The notes under the pieces were generated by a model. The model was not told where the DNA came from and made no database searches. It was given only the letters and a program-made list of their open reading frames with translations. 64,000 bases of DNA from Endocalyx cinctus (Eukaryota; Ascomycota; Sordariomycetes; Amphisphaeriales; Apiosporaceae): the NCBI GenBank assembly GCA_001600455.1, contig BCKC01000003.1:3696315-3760314 (forward strand), read 5' to 3'. Positions 23,201 through 34,252 of the stretch are shown piece by piece. Each line of letters opens with the position of its first letter. Position 1 is the first letter of the stretch. The translations under genes were made by a program, and so were the position numbers.

Positions 23201-26200
23201 CCACCGAGCCAGGATAGCTCTTCCAATCTAATCAAGTTGTTCCATATCATTTCGTCTCCACAATCCTCAATCAGACGTCCGAGGAGTGGACGGGTTGTTT
23301 GGACGCCGACCCTATACATGCGCGAGAGTCTGGACTCCCTCCAGTAAATTTGAGAATGATTCCATGGATAGGATGGCAAGTCTTTGAGAACGATTGGATT
23401 TGGTTCTAGAGAAATTCCCAAGGCATGGTAGCTGTCATTCACATTGACATGCTGTGGGCCAAGAATACTCCAGGTGGAGCCGATAGTCTGAGTAAAAACT
23501 TCCAAATCATCTTTTCCTCGCTGTAAGCAGCCAAAATAAGGAGCATCCGCTTTCATAGTAGAGTTTATGATTTGCTTAAACGGCCCGCGTAATGCAGGAT
23601 GTGGCCCAACTTCAATTACCATGGGAGGAGAGGGGAATGAAGAAAGCACCCACTCGACGCCTTGCTGAAACATGACAGGCTTGACCATGTTTTCTACCCA
23701 ATATCCCACTTTAAGATGGTCTAAGGGTTGTTGAGAAAGGTCTATTCCAGGATATACTGTGGAGGCCCATGTGCATCCCTTCCGTGGAGGATAGACCCGC
23801 ACTTCGAGCGATTTCAGGTATGTGGTATATGCTTCGGAGCAGTGCAACATGTGATGGGAGTGATAAGCAGTGTCGACATATAAAACTTTAACAGCTTTCG
23901 TACGACATAATAGAATATCTTTCGCTGCTAGTATTGCATCTGAGTCTCCGGATAAGGTGACACTCAAGGGCGAGTTACTCGCCGCAACTTTGATGCGATC
24001 GGCGAACTGTGATTGTTTACATAACTTCATTGCCTCGTCAAATGACAGCTCGGCTGACATCATCGCGCCCAGTTGATGCATATGTCCCTTACCCATATGG
24101 GCCACAAGACCCTTATAGTATGCAATTCCCATAGCACCGCGTATATCTAGAATGCCGGCTGCATATGCTGCACCAATTTCCCCAGACGAGTGGCCGATGA
24201 CGGTATTGAAAGTGACCCCAGAAGCACTTAGGAGGTCAACTAAGGCAATCTGTAGTGCAGTGCAGACCGGCTGAGAAATCCGAGCTTCGTGTATTCTTGA
24301 TGCGTCGCTTTTGCTAAGAATCTCCTGGACAAGAGCCCATTTTGGTGGATCCGGAAGGCTTTTCAGTGCTTCTGAACATCTATCCAAAGATTGGCGGAAG
24401 AAGGGAGAGAAATTGATAAGTTTTCGTCCCATTTCCGCCCATTGAGCGCCCTTGAAATGCTGATTAGTATCGCTAACCGGTTATGACGGCTCCCTAAAGA
24501 ACGGGGTATGTACCTACCTGTCCTGTAAAAATGCCGAGCTTAAGTGACGACGACGTTGGTACAGTGGCTAGTATGTTACCATCACTCTCTCGAGCAGCTT
24601 TCTCCCGCGAAATTTCCACGTGCCTCTGGATCGAATTGACCAATTCCTCGAGAGTAACTGCAGATATCGCGACTCGGACAGAGAAAAAGGTTCTCCTGGA
24701 GCAAAGCGTCCAACTCAACCTACGAAGATCTAGTGAAGGGTTGAGCTTGATATAGTTCAAGAACCTATCTAAATAGCGACTTATTGACGACCATGTCTTG
24801 GCGGAGAAGACGAACAACTGAGGTTTTAATTGGTGATCTTTTGAAGCAGGATTGTCCCCATTCTTCTTGTGTGTTTCTTTCGTATCTGTGTGGTTGTAGT
24901 TCTCGATTATCACGCACTGACTCACAATATTAGATAGAGTGTATAAAAAAGGGGTAGGGAGGGATGCAAGAAAGGGGAGAGGTGGTCAAGGGGGGGGAAG
25001 TGCGAAAGAATCGGAAGTATTCGCCTACCGCGTTCGTGCCCCCGAATCCAAAGCTATTTACGCAAGCACGCAATGAATTTCCCTCTGTATTAGGCCACGG
25101 GGTAGTTTCAGTGGGAATTCGCAGGTTTTGGTAAAAGGGGTCAAGTTTCGGGTTGAGCTGATGAAAGTGCATATTCGCAGGAATTTCCCGATTTTGAATA
25201 GCTAATGAGGTTTTAAGAACTCCTGCAAGCCCGGCGCATCCCTCTAAATGTCCAATCACGGTTTTAACGGAGCCGCAATACATAATGTCATTGTTTGAGG
25301 TGGATGACGCATTAGGGTGACTGAAGAACGCATCGTGTATAGCTTTTGCCTCTACAGGGTCTCCGGCTGGAGTCCCCGTACCATGGCATTCAAAATACTG
25401 AGGCCGATCATTTGAAGGATCTAATCCACAGCGAAGGAATGTATCCCGAATGAGTCTCGTCTGGGCAGAGGATGACGGCATTGTCAAGCCTTCAGTACGA
25501 CCATCCGAGTTTACACCACTGCTGCGAATAATACATTCAACATGGTCGTTATCAAGCAGGGCTTGGCTGAGTGGCTTTAGTATTATTGCCGCAACTAGAG
25601 AAATCTGCTCGTTATTCATTGCTTTTAAAACACGGGGCTTGTCTTCTCTTACATCCTTCTCCGCGTGCGTACCCGTTTGCAGCCTTGTCCCACATCCGGC
25701 ATCTTGCATCAGGCGATAGCATTTTCAACTTTGATTCTGCAATATACATCGAGGGATCAAGGATTAGTGAGGCACCAGCCACAATTGCCTGAACACACTC
25801 GCTATTTCTGAGGCACTGAACGGCTTGGTGCAAGGCCACCAAGGAGCTCGAACATGCGGTATCAAGTGTGACGGACGGACCTTGCAAGTCGAAGAAATAA
25901 GAAACTCGATTTGCAAGAATACTCTGAGCCGTGCCAGTCGCAGCATATACCGATATGTTATCCGGATTTCGCAATTGAATCGTGGCATAATCTGATGTCA
26001 TGCAACCAACATGAACCGATGTGTGCGAATGCCTTAACCGATCAAGGGGTATTCCGGCCGCTTCGGTCGCTTCAAAGACAACTTCTAACAGCAAGCGCTG
26101 CTGGGGGTCCATCTCATGAGCCTCTGCGGGATTCACTCGAAAGAAAGGGGCGTCAAACAGACGACAGTCTTCCTGGAGGAAGTAAGATTTCCCTTGCACG

Positions 26201-26406
26201 TTCATATACCCATGACGATCTGCATTGCTATCGTAGAAGCTGGAAGATGTAAACCTATCTGCGGGAATGTTGCGCAAAACATCTTTCGGTGTCCTCAAAA
26301 GCTCCCAGAGTTGCGACGGAGAGTGTACAGAGCCGGGAAATCTGCAAGCGGACCCGATAACGGCGATCGGCTCCAACTCCTTGTTGGGAGCCATTGCACT
26401 GGTCAT
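14266..26406 (-). CDS. hybrid polyketide synthase-nonribosomal peptide synthetase
   Basis: Core synthase. Exons 26406-25653, 25594-25029, 24916-24518 and 24450-14266 give about 3,967 residues; introns of 58, 112 and 67 nt all fall in the KS and KS-AT linker. Domains in order with approximate residues: KS 10-440 ([13 protein letters not shown]), AT 560-880 (GHSSGE), DH 950-1260 ([16 protein letters not shown]), C-methyltransferase 1330-1600 (IEIGAGTGG), inactive ER-like region 1650-2080 (by position), KR 2105-2285 (GLAGDLG, YHSAN), ACP about 2433 (LGLDSL), condensation 2530-2960 (HHIIMDG), adenylation 3000-3500 ([17 protein letters not shown]), thiolation about 3573 (GGSSLQ), reductase-like release 3655-3900 ([15 protein letters not shown]). 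It should build a reduced, C-methylated polyketide, amidate it with one amino acid, and release it. The release motif is altered (see findings). It is divergent from the GMC gene. Confidence 0.95.
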
Positions 26407-27012
26407 ATCAATTATGAATTATGCGAATTGAAAAAAAAAAAAAGACAGAAAGGGGGCAAATGAAATTTTCCAATTGACTCTGTATCACTGAGATGCAGCA
26501 GTCAAGGCGCAATTATTCAAAAAGTTACACAAAAGATCTAATACTTCACGCAACTAGAAGCATTAAGCGGACACAAGAGCTGGCCCAGGTGCGGCTCATT
26601 CTGTACAACTAATTACCTAACTCTGTTGCTGGAAGGTATCAATCACGATGATGCTCCAGTGCCTTCAGCCCTGATACGAACACGAACCTATAAATATCCA
26701 AATCGACGATACCACCGTAGCAGTGAATTATTCCGGTGAGATTTTGGGGCCATTCGCTGTTTTTTTCCCTAATTTGGCAATCAATTGACCGAGGCTTGGG
26801 GTCCAAAGGCAGACAGATCTGCAGTGGCTGCATACAGTATTCTGCCTTACATTACACAAAGCCCCCTTTCTAGTTACAAACAAGCTATTAATTCTTTTGT
26901 CGATCCAGTGATATTGGTACTCGACGTCGTCGACTGCTACTTATCGATGGGCATCATCTTACCATCGTTTTCTTGGCGCTAAGAGGGCGACGAATGCTGT
27001 GTCGTATTCAAG
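26407..27012. promoter_or_regulatory. divergent promoter of PKS-NRPS and GMC oxidoreductase
   Basis: About 606 bp between two outward-reading cluster genes. An A13 run sits just upstream of the synthase start. A TATAAATA-like sequence lies near 26689-26696. No clear shared operator was identified by eye. Confidence 0.65.
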
Positions 27013-29035
27013 ATGCGGGCTGCCAGTTTAAACGCAGTCGCCCTATGCGCATTTGTATTTACATGCACAGAAATTGTTGCGGCACGACCTGGTCGCTTCG
27101 GCACATCGATCTCCGCAAGGACGGCCAATACAACTGTTTACGATTTTGTTATTATCGGAGGAGGTATCACGGGACTGACGGTTGCGGATCGATTAACCGA
27201 AGATCCAACAGGTATTTGGCTCTTTGAATCATTCTCTGCCAGAGGGATAAATGAGCGGCTAGTGATGGCTAACAGAGGAGGGAATAATTAGTGACTGTGC
27301 TTGTGATCGAAGCAGGACCGTTTGATGGAAACGAAGACTCTGTCCTCATCCCTGGCGCCTTCGACCCAACACCTTATCTCGTTCCAGACTTTAAGAGTCA
27401 AGCCATTGAAGCTTTGAACAATGTATCATTTGACGTCCTAGCCCCTCGCGTGGTGGGAGGCGGTTCTGTTGTCAATGTTCTAGTATACCTCAGAGCAGCG
27501 ATGGAAGAATATAATGCCTACGTTAACCTTGGTGCGGAGGGATGGGGCTGGGATGACCTGCTCCCATACTTCAAAAAAAGTGAAAACTTCACTGCTCCAG
27601 ATCATGATTTTGCCCAAGCCGCAAATATTTCATGGTCTACCGAAGTTCACGGAAATTCTGGTCCTGTTCAGGTATCGCATCCGAACTATTTTTACGCCGA
27701 AAGTGGTTCGTGAATAATCTTTATTTATAATTATTCTGCAGCACAAAATGAAACTGACACGCCACAGCGAACTGGTGGAATGCTGCGCTTCACGCTGGCC
27801 TCGTACCTACCGGGGATCCAAATAACGGCCATCCAAACGGCTTGTCATATTTCAGTACAAACGTAGACTTCACTTCCCGTACACGAAGTGATGCCCGACT
27901 CAATCATTATGCTAGGGTGCAGTCCCAAAGACCTAACTACCATATATTGCCCCAGCATACTGTATCAAGGATTATCTTCAACGGCACCAAAGCCGTCGGT
28001 GTTCAGTATCTCCCAAGCGCCAGCGGTTCCGCATTTTCGACCTACGTAAAAAAGGAAGTTCTGCTGGCGGCCGGGGCGATGTATACACCACAGGTGTTGC
28101 AACTATCAGGCATCGGCCCGGAAAAGCTTCTGAATTCTCTAGGAATTGACGTCATTTCTGACCTGCCTGGAGTTGGAGCAAATTTCCAAGACCATCCTCG
28201 TATAGTAGTACCATATAAGCTGTCTAATCAAATACAGCCGAATGCGGAAACTTTCGCAACAAATGACACTTATAGGTCCGAGCAATTTCTGCGATATAAT
28301 ATGCAAAAAGAGGGCGCATACACCATAGCCGCGGGTTTTAGTACAAATGTGGCCTGTGTCTCACTTCAAGACTTGACGCTGGACTACCAAGCCATCATCC
28401 AAAGGGCCCACGAAGCCGATCCAGCTGCATCTCTTCCACCCGGAACACATGAGAGCGTACTTAAAGGCTATGTGCAACAAAGGGAAGAGGTGCTCAAACA
28501 GCTCGGGGGAGACCACACGCCGGTCGCCATGATTCATTTCGACACAGCGTCTGCGGTGACATTATTCTTCAACAAGCCCCTGAGTCGAGGCAGCGTCACT
28601 ATAAATTCCACTGACCCGCTTGCCCATCCGCTCGTGGAATTTTACTCCTTAGCAGATCCGATAGACCTAGAGATGATAATGGCGCTGTTCTCAAAGAACA
28701 GAGAGATTATGAACGCGCCGCCTATCCAAGTGCTGGGGCCGGCGGAACAGTCTCCGTTCGGTGAGAACGTGACAGAAATTAACCACGTCCAAGAAGCCAT
28801 CTTAGCGTCAACTAATCCATCTACTGCCCATCAATGCTGCACCGCTGCAATGGCTCCCAAAGATATGGGTGGCGTGGTTGACTCGAACATGAAGGTTTAT
28901 GGGGTGCATGGGCTAAGAGTGATCGACAGTAGCTTCTTACCGCTAGTTCCAAGTACACCCCCATCGCCGACACTATTTGCGACAGGTGAAAAGACTGCTG
29001 ATATACTCAAAAAGGAGTATCAGATGAAGAGTTGA
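27013..29035 (+). CDS. secreted-type GMC oxidoreductase (FAD)
   Basis: Glucose-methanol-choline family flavoprotein, probably a tailoring oxidase, dehydrogenase or cyclase. Exons 27013-27211, 27292-27705 and 27768-29035 give 626 residues. An N-terminal hydrophobic segment (residues about 5-24) suggests secretory entry. The FAD site is at residues about 42-60 (DFVIIGGGITGLTVADRL), with VTVLVIEAGP joined by the first intron. GMC signature-like segments follow: RVVGGGSVVN and LAAGAMYTPQVLQLSGIGP. The C-terminal domain has AHQCCTAAM, GGVVD and GLRVIDSSFLP. The second conserved catalytic His/Asn position appears to be Pro (VPSTPPSPTLF). The second intron's donor GTTCGT is weak but required to avoid stops. 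Substrate unknown. Confidence 0.88.
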
Positions 29036-29258
29036 AGATATCGGCAAACTAAATGTCATTAAGTAGATGAGGGTCGGTCGCGTTCATGATATAGAAAAGG
29101 CTAGATAAAGGACCATTTTGTTAGAGAAAATGTGGTAGAGGTCTCTTAATTTAAATTCATAGTCGAGAGCTGTATAATCTTACACCAGTGATTTTTGAAC
29201 TGCCACATTCGAAACTGAAAATAAACCTATTGAAACGGGGCTGGTCTATGTTGAATTG

Positions 29259-31509
29259 TTATAATGTTGTGGGAAGCATTGCAGATGAACCCGCACCTAC
29301 AGGCGCATCGCAAAACGCCCAGCTTAAGCGTGTAAAAGAAGCATCGAGGCAGTTTTTCCAAGCCACCTGACCCATCGCCCCCGTAGAATCGCCCGACTCG
29401 ATAGAATCAATGCGCGCGGCCAGGTACGAGATGAGAACGTAACACTTAAAGCTGGTAGCACCAGAGTCAAGCTGAGCCAGGGCCAAGTCTGAGTACCTTC
29501 TGATGGCTCTGCACATCTCACGGCGGGCGAAGACAGTGCATACGTCGGTGGACAGCAGCCTATTCGCCTTCAAATCATCAGCCAGTGAAGCAGAGAGAAA
29601 TAGTGCGCATTGCCGATGTACGTTACGAAACACGCCAGAGCCCCGAATGCAAAGTACGTTGAAATAGGAACGCCTGGGCACCTCAATCGCCGATGACAGC
29701 AGTAGGAGTGACACATCCACACAAACTTGGCGTGAATAGTAGTACGATACATTACTACTCGCTTGGAGTGCTAGATGATGATGTAGGCTGAAAAGGTATC
29801 TGTGTACGAATATTTCGAACAGTTTAACTTGGAAGGTGGTTAGAGGATACCCCTTCTTATTATAGGATGTTATGTCTGAGTTGCACTCTTTCAGGATTGC
29901 TGAAAGCTCATCAGTCAGCCTCATTACTTCTTCTAAGGTCATATTTGAACTGGCGCTGTTATTGATATTTCTGCAGATCTTAGATCGAGTGCGAACCGAT
30001 CTCATGAGCAATACAAGAATAGAAGCTTGTGCGAACTGGTCTAAAGGCTTTGCTGAGAGAGATATATCCGAGCTATTTACCGCGAAGGCTTCATCCCCAA
30101 TGTTAGATGGGAATGGGCCGGTGAAGTTGGAATCATCTATGACCGGCATAACGCCGTAGTCCATGCTGGTTTGGATCTCAAGTTCCAAAATAATCGCCCA
30201 CAGTCGTCGGCGTGTCTCTTCTCTCTTGCTCAAATCCCGAGGTAGATTCATCTGATCTGGACATGCGTGCAGCCCGAGGCGCATGACCATGCGAACCACA
30301 GCTTCCATGGAACAGCCTGGGACCTTAGGATTCGGCTTGATAACTCGGCCGGCTAGGCCTAAGAGGCACCATGCGCGTAAAGTATCCAGACTAGCATAAG
30401 ACTCTGTTCTGGAAGAGTGTAACAAGGTCGAAGCCGTTGAAATCCAGAAATGCCTTGTCTTTCGCGAAACAGCATCATCATGCAGGTCACAACTCGTGCC
30501 AATATAAATAACGAGAAACAAGCAAATCGTAAATTCCTTGTCAACCAATCTAGAATCCTGCCAGAATTGGTTATAACTATCCTTGAATGTGTCGGTATCC
30601 AAAATTCCGAAATATAACTGGAAAGTTTGCATGAAGACCTCTAACAGTCTATCCGATTCTGGACGTGACGGCAGGCTTTTAATGAGAGCCTCTAAATCAG
30701 TCACCGGTTCCATCGGTCGCTGGAGCTTTAGGAGCCGACTTTGCATTCTGCATTGGGAGAAGGTAACGTAGCTCTGCCAGCCCGCCCCGACTTCAAAATC
30801 TTCGGCCATCTTCAAGAATTCGGGACACTGCGAAAAATCTTAATATAAAAAAAAAAAAAAAACAGAAAATGTCGTGTGTAGCAGTCATATCTCATACCTC
30901 AGGGACACAGTTGGCCCAATGGCTCCGGCCGTAAAAGCCTTCCTTAAAAAAAAGTCTTCTCGCTGAGGAGAAATTGGCCACGGGCGCGTTTTGTGGTGTG
31001 GAAAGTTGTACTGATAAGCTACTCTTTGGCAGGGAATCCGAAGAAGACATATAAGATTCAAAGGAAGGTTCAAGGGGCCAATCCTCCCAATTATCAGTAT
31101 ATGATGTGAAATCTGTGAGGGTCCCAGTCTCGGCATCTTCAATAGAGTGGCTAGCTGAGCACAAGGGGCTGACGGAAGAAGAGGATTCATGGTCACTGGT
31201 GAAGATACTCGGAGAGAAGACGGAAAGTTGGGTTTCCGGGCCTTCGAAGGGCGCTTCACTTAACGCTTGTCGAGATTCTTGTGCATAAATACACTTTCCA
31301 CCCACCACTTTCCTACACTGGCCGCATGGTGTCTGGCGATCACATCTATTATTTCCTTGATGTGAGTAGCGCATTCACCTCGTTTTTAGTAGTCTGAAAA
31401 CTTACTTGACCTTTCGAGCCCGACATTGCAGACAAGCAAGAGCCGGTCTCCTCCTTTGTCGCATATAAGGACCACATAGGTCTTTGACGACGCGGAACTG
31501 GTAGTTCAT
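29259..31509 (-). CDS. Zn(II)2Cys6 transcription factor, likely cluster regulator
   Basis: Exons 31509-31406, 31345-30898 and 30827-29259 give about 706 residues. The binuclear zinc cluster (residues about 26-54) is assembled only after splicing: CLQCRARKVK joins CDRQTPCGQC and ends GGKC, spacing C-x2-C-x6-C-x5-C-x2-C-x7-C. A Ser/Thr-rich linker follows, then a fungal-specific transcription factor middle homology region from about residue 220 (LLEVFMQTFQLYFGILD). An in-frame ATG at 31464 (MRQRRRPALACLQC) is an alternative start. Unspliced, the gene looks like two unrelated proteins, one without any DNA-binding domain. Position inside the cluster and a shared promoter with the SDR gene suggest pathway-specific control (inference). 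Confidence 0.9.
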
Positions 31510-32261
31510 AGCGGCAAGATAGGCATACGTCTGACCATGATCTCAAAACGACCATATGATTTTTATTTTGTTTAAAAAAAAATTAAAACATACCGATCAG
31601 TTAAAAGTACTGCACTGATAAATAATCCTTACTCCCCAGAGCCTTACGTAGGTAACCTTCATATTGCAGCGTCGCATCGCAATTACTAACAGCTCGCTTA
31701 TAACAAGTCTGCCAGACTATCGAGAGGCCCCCATCATGCAGCGTATCAATAAATAATAATGCAGGATCGCCTAAGTGCAATGTGACGCTGTTACTCTCCC
31801 CCATCAATGAGCTCAAGCGGGATATTCCAATCCGCTGATTTCTGTGATTGATGTAGCTTAGGGGGTTGGAGGGGTTTTACGGAGTACAGCCCCTCACTTT
31901 AAATTCTGTCCCATGTAGATCAATATAAGAACAAATCAAAAAGGTCACATCGCCGTCACACAAGCCTGCCTTACGCGCTATCGAGGCCATGCTCGATGTG
32001 ACACTACCCAGAGCCTGCCTGAGGTCGGCAGGCAGCAGCCTAATATAAGAACAGCCACTACAATATTCTTACACAGTGCAAAAATGCAAATGATAGAGCA
32101 ACAACGAAGATCCATAGATACATACTTACCTGTGCGTGCCCCTCATCCTCCCGAGCAATACTTAGCGGAACTGAACTTCCACCTCATCCTTGAGGAGGTC
32201 TCTGTCTGCTGCTTATTTTCTCTATTGTGTTTTATCTTAAGCGTTTGAATCAAGGGATAAG
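31510..32261. promoter_or_regulatory. divergent promoter of the Zn2Cys6 regulator and SDR genes
   Basis: About 750 bp. It contains the perfect inverted repeat GCCTGCC-N7-GGCAGGC at 32013-32033 and two copies of AATATAAGAACA exactly 120 bp apart (31922 and 32042). It also has IR ATCGAG-N6-CTCGAT near 31979-31996 and one TACGGAGTA (31878-31886). Inverted repeats of this kind suit dimeric zinc-cluster regulators, but no binding site is proven. Confidence 0.55.
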
Positions 32262-33302
32262 ATGGCAACTGCACAAGTCGTTCGTGCAAGCAATAACCAG
32301 TTTGCCCAAAGTAGCCGCACCGGCGCTGTTTGCGTCTTTGCTGGAGCTACTAGTGGCATCGGAGCTCGAACATTGGAACGAATGCTTTCCATGTTCCAAG
32401 AAGCTACTTTTTATGTCATCGGAAGATCTCCAGAGCGATTTGCAACACAACTCCAGGGGCTTGAAGCTCGAAAGAACCCTAATTGCACAATTGTTTTCAT
32501 CCAAGCCGACGTATCTCTCATAGCAGGTATCGATAAAGCTAGCGAATCCATCTTGGCGGCCGAGACTCATGTTGATTTTCTGTGTATGAGCATGGGGGGT
32601 GTCCCCGTCAATGGGGCGGAGTGTATGTCCGAAAAATAGACCCGCAGAGATTTCGTTCTGAGCATTCAATACTAATCAGAAATGATGCTAGATACCAAAG
32701 AAGGTCTCGATACGTGCTTTGCGATTTCGTATTACTCGAGAATGCGTCTCTTGGAGAACCTCCTCCCTCTACTTCGTCGGTCAAAAAGCGGCGGTCGAAT
32801 TCTTAGCGTACTAAATGCAGGCAAGGAAAAGTTTATCAATGAACAAGACATCGGCCTCGAAAACACCTGGTCAATCTTTAATGTCGTAAAGCATACCACC
32901 TTGTTGACGAGTCTAGCCTTTGACTTTCTGGCCGCTCAAAGCGAGAACGCCAACCTCACATTCGTGCACAATTACCCTGGCTTGGTCAAATCGGACAACT
33001 TTCGTCGTCTACACCCACCTCCTTCTTCAAGCGTGCTGTGGTCAGCATGGTTAGTGGTGGTGAAAGTACTTGTATCAGCGATACGCTTCTTCGTCGGTAT
33101 GTCTCCGGACGAATCCGGGGAAAGGCAAGCTTATCACCTTACAAGCGATCGGTTTACGCCCGGATCATGGCGTCTGTATAACCACAGCGAAGTCAAACCA
33201 CCAACTAAAGCGCTGGCGCATTACCAGAAAGCAGGGTGGCCGGCCAAGGTGTGGGATTTTACCCACCGCATGTGGGAAAAGGCTCTAGTAAATGGGAGGT
33301 AA
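32262..33302 (+). CDS. short-chain dehydrogenase/reductase-fold protein
   Basis: Rossmann-fold oxidoreductase-like protein of the type common in fungal secondary-metabolite clusters. Exons 32262-32622 and 32692-33302 give 323 residues. The 69-nt intron (donor GTATGT, branch CTAAT) joins VPVNGAE to YTKEGLDTCFAISYYSRMR. The dinucleotide motif is AGATSGIGART at residues about 28-38. The usual catalytic YxxxK is not visible: the expected region reads ENTWSIFNVVKH. It may belong to a divergent subgroup using other residues, or may not be a classical redox enzyme. Divergent from the cluster regulator and convergent with the FAD monooxygenase. Confidence 0.85.
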
Positions 33303-33502
33303 TAAGAACTTGGGTGCGTCTTGAGCTGGCTGGCTGGACAGATCAGATTTTGGAGATCACTTGTCTTGTACTTGAGTACTTACTTAGTACCAAACGTATA
33401 TCTTACTATTCCAGGCCCTGTACGAGAGTAGATTAGTGCATGTTAAAGTACCGAATAGTGTATTTAATAGATCTGCTAAGCTAAGTTCCTACTGAAATAA
33501 AG

Positions 33503-33542
33503 CAAGCTCCTAAAAGTTCCCCCGGGGAACTTTTAGAGCTTG
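33503..33542. repeat. near-perfect 40-nt palindrome
   Basis: CAAGCT-C-CTAAAAGTTCCCC pairs with GGGGAACTTTTAG-AGCTTG across a single central C, giving 19 pairs with one bulge. It directly abuts the left end of repeat copy B. Confidence 0.85.
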
Positions 33543-33931
33543 CAGTTGACTGTCAGGAGGGTCTAAAAAGTTGGCAAGAGGGACAACTTTTACTTATACT
33601 GAACCGCCGCTGGAAATAAAAAAAAATATTGTAACATAACACACATCGCGAAAATAATATCATATACACTAATGGGAGGCTCGCACCGCCTCCCAGACCC
33701 CCGGAACTAACCCTAATCCTAACCCGCGCTGCGCGCGACTAACCCTAACCGCTAACCATGTCGTCGCCGCTGAACTGATGCTGAACCTACGCTGAGCCTC
33801 GGTTTAGTGGTAGATTTATAGTATATTTTATAGTGGTGTAACCACTGTAAATAATCACTGAGTAAACATATGTTTAAGTAGAATAAAAGTGGAGTAAAAG
33901 TTAAACGTAGGTCTAAATTTCTAGACCTACG
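33536..33931 (+). mobile_element. repeat element copy B, same orientation as copy A, right end lost
   Basis: It starts with GAGCTTGCAGTTGACTGTCA and GGGTCTAAAAAGTT, matching the left end of copy A with a small insertion. The core 33660-33905 shares the block ending in TTTATAGTATATTTTATAGTGG and ACCACTGTAAATAA with copy A. Degenerate CCCTAA motifs (33708-33755) replace a different short-repeat stretch in copy A. It ends in a 10-bp inverted repeat at 33906-33931; no matching right terminal repeat is found. No coding capacity. Confidence 0.55.
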
Positions 33932-34252
33932 CATACGTTCATTTACAGCACACTTCAGGGCACAGTCTCGCGTGGTGATTGGTTAACGCATATATTAGGG
34001 GAGTGTAAGTTACCTTACGGGCTATATTATGCACTAATCGATCGTTGATTAATACACCTCGCCATCGGTCCGAATATAACCGTAAAGCAGCCCAATTTCT
34101 AGAAAAACAAATAATATTTCTCCCTGGTGATATCCATTTTTCTCTTTCTTCGTTTTAGAGGGATAGTGGGTGGGAAAAAGAATTATTCACGATACGTATT
34201 CGGTACGGATATTGTTGATTATTAGTAGCTAGCTGGAGTATAAGCCACACCA

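Noticed and set aside
32262..33302. The SDR as a trans enoyl reductase for the PKS-NRPS
   Set aside because: Trans-ERs in these pathways are medium-chain zinc-alcohol-dehydrogenase-like proteins; this is an SDR fold with AGATSGIGA.
33708..33755. CCCTAA-like repeats suggesting an internal telomere tract
   Set aside because: Only a few degenerate units inside repeat copy B; the corresponding part of copy A lacks them, so they look like element sequence rather than a chromosome-end relic.
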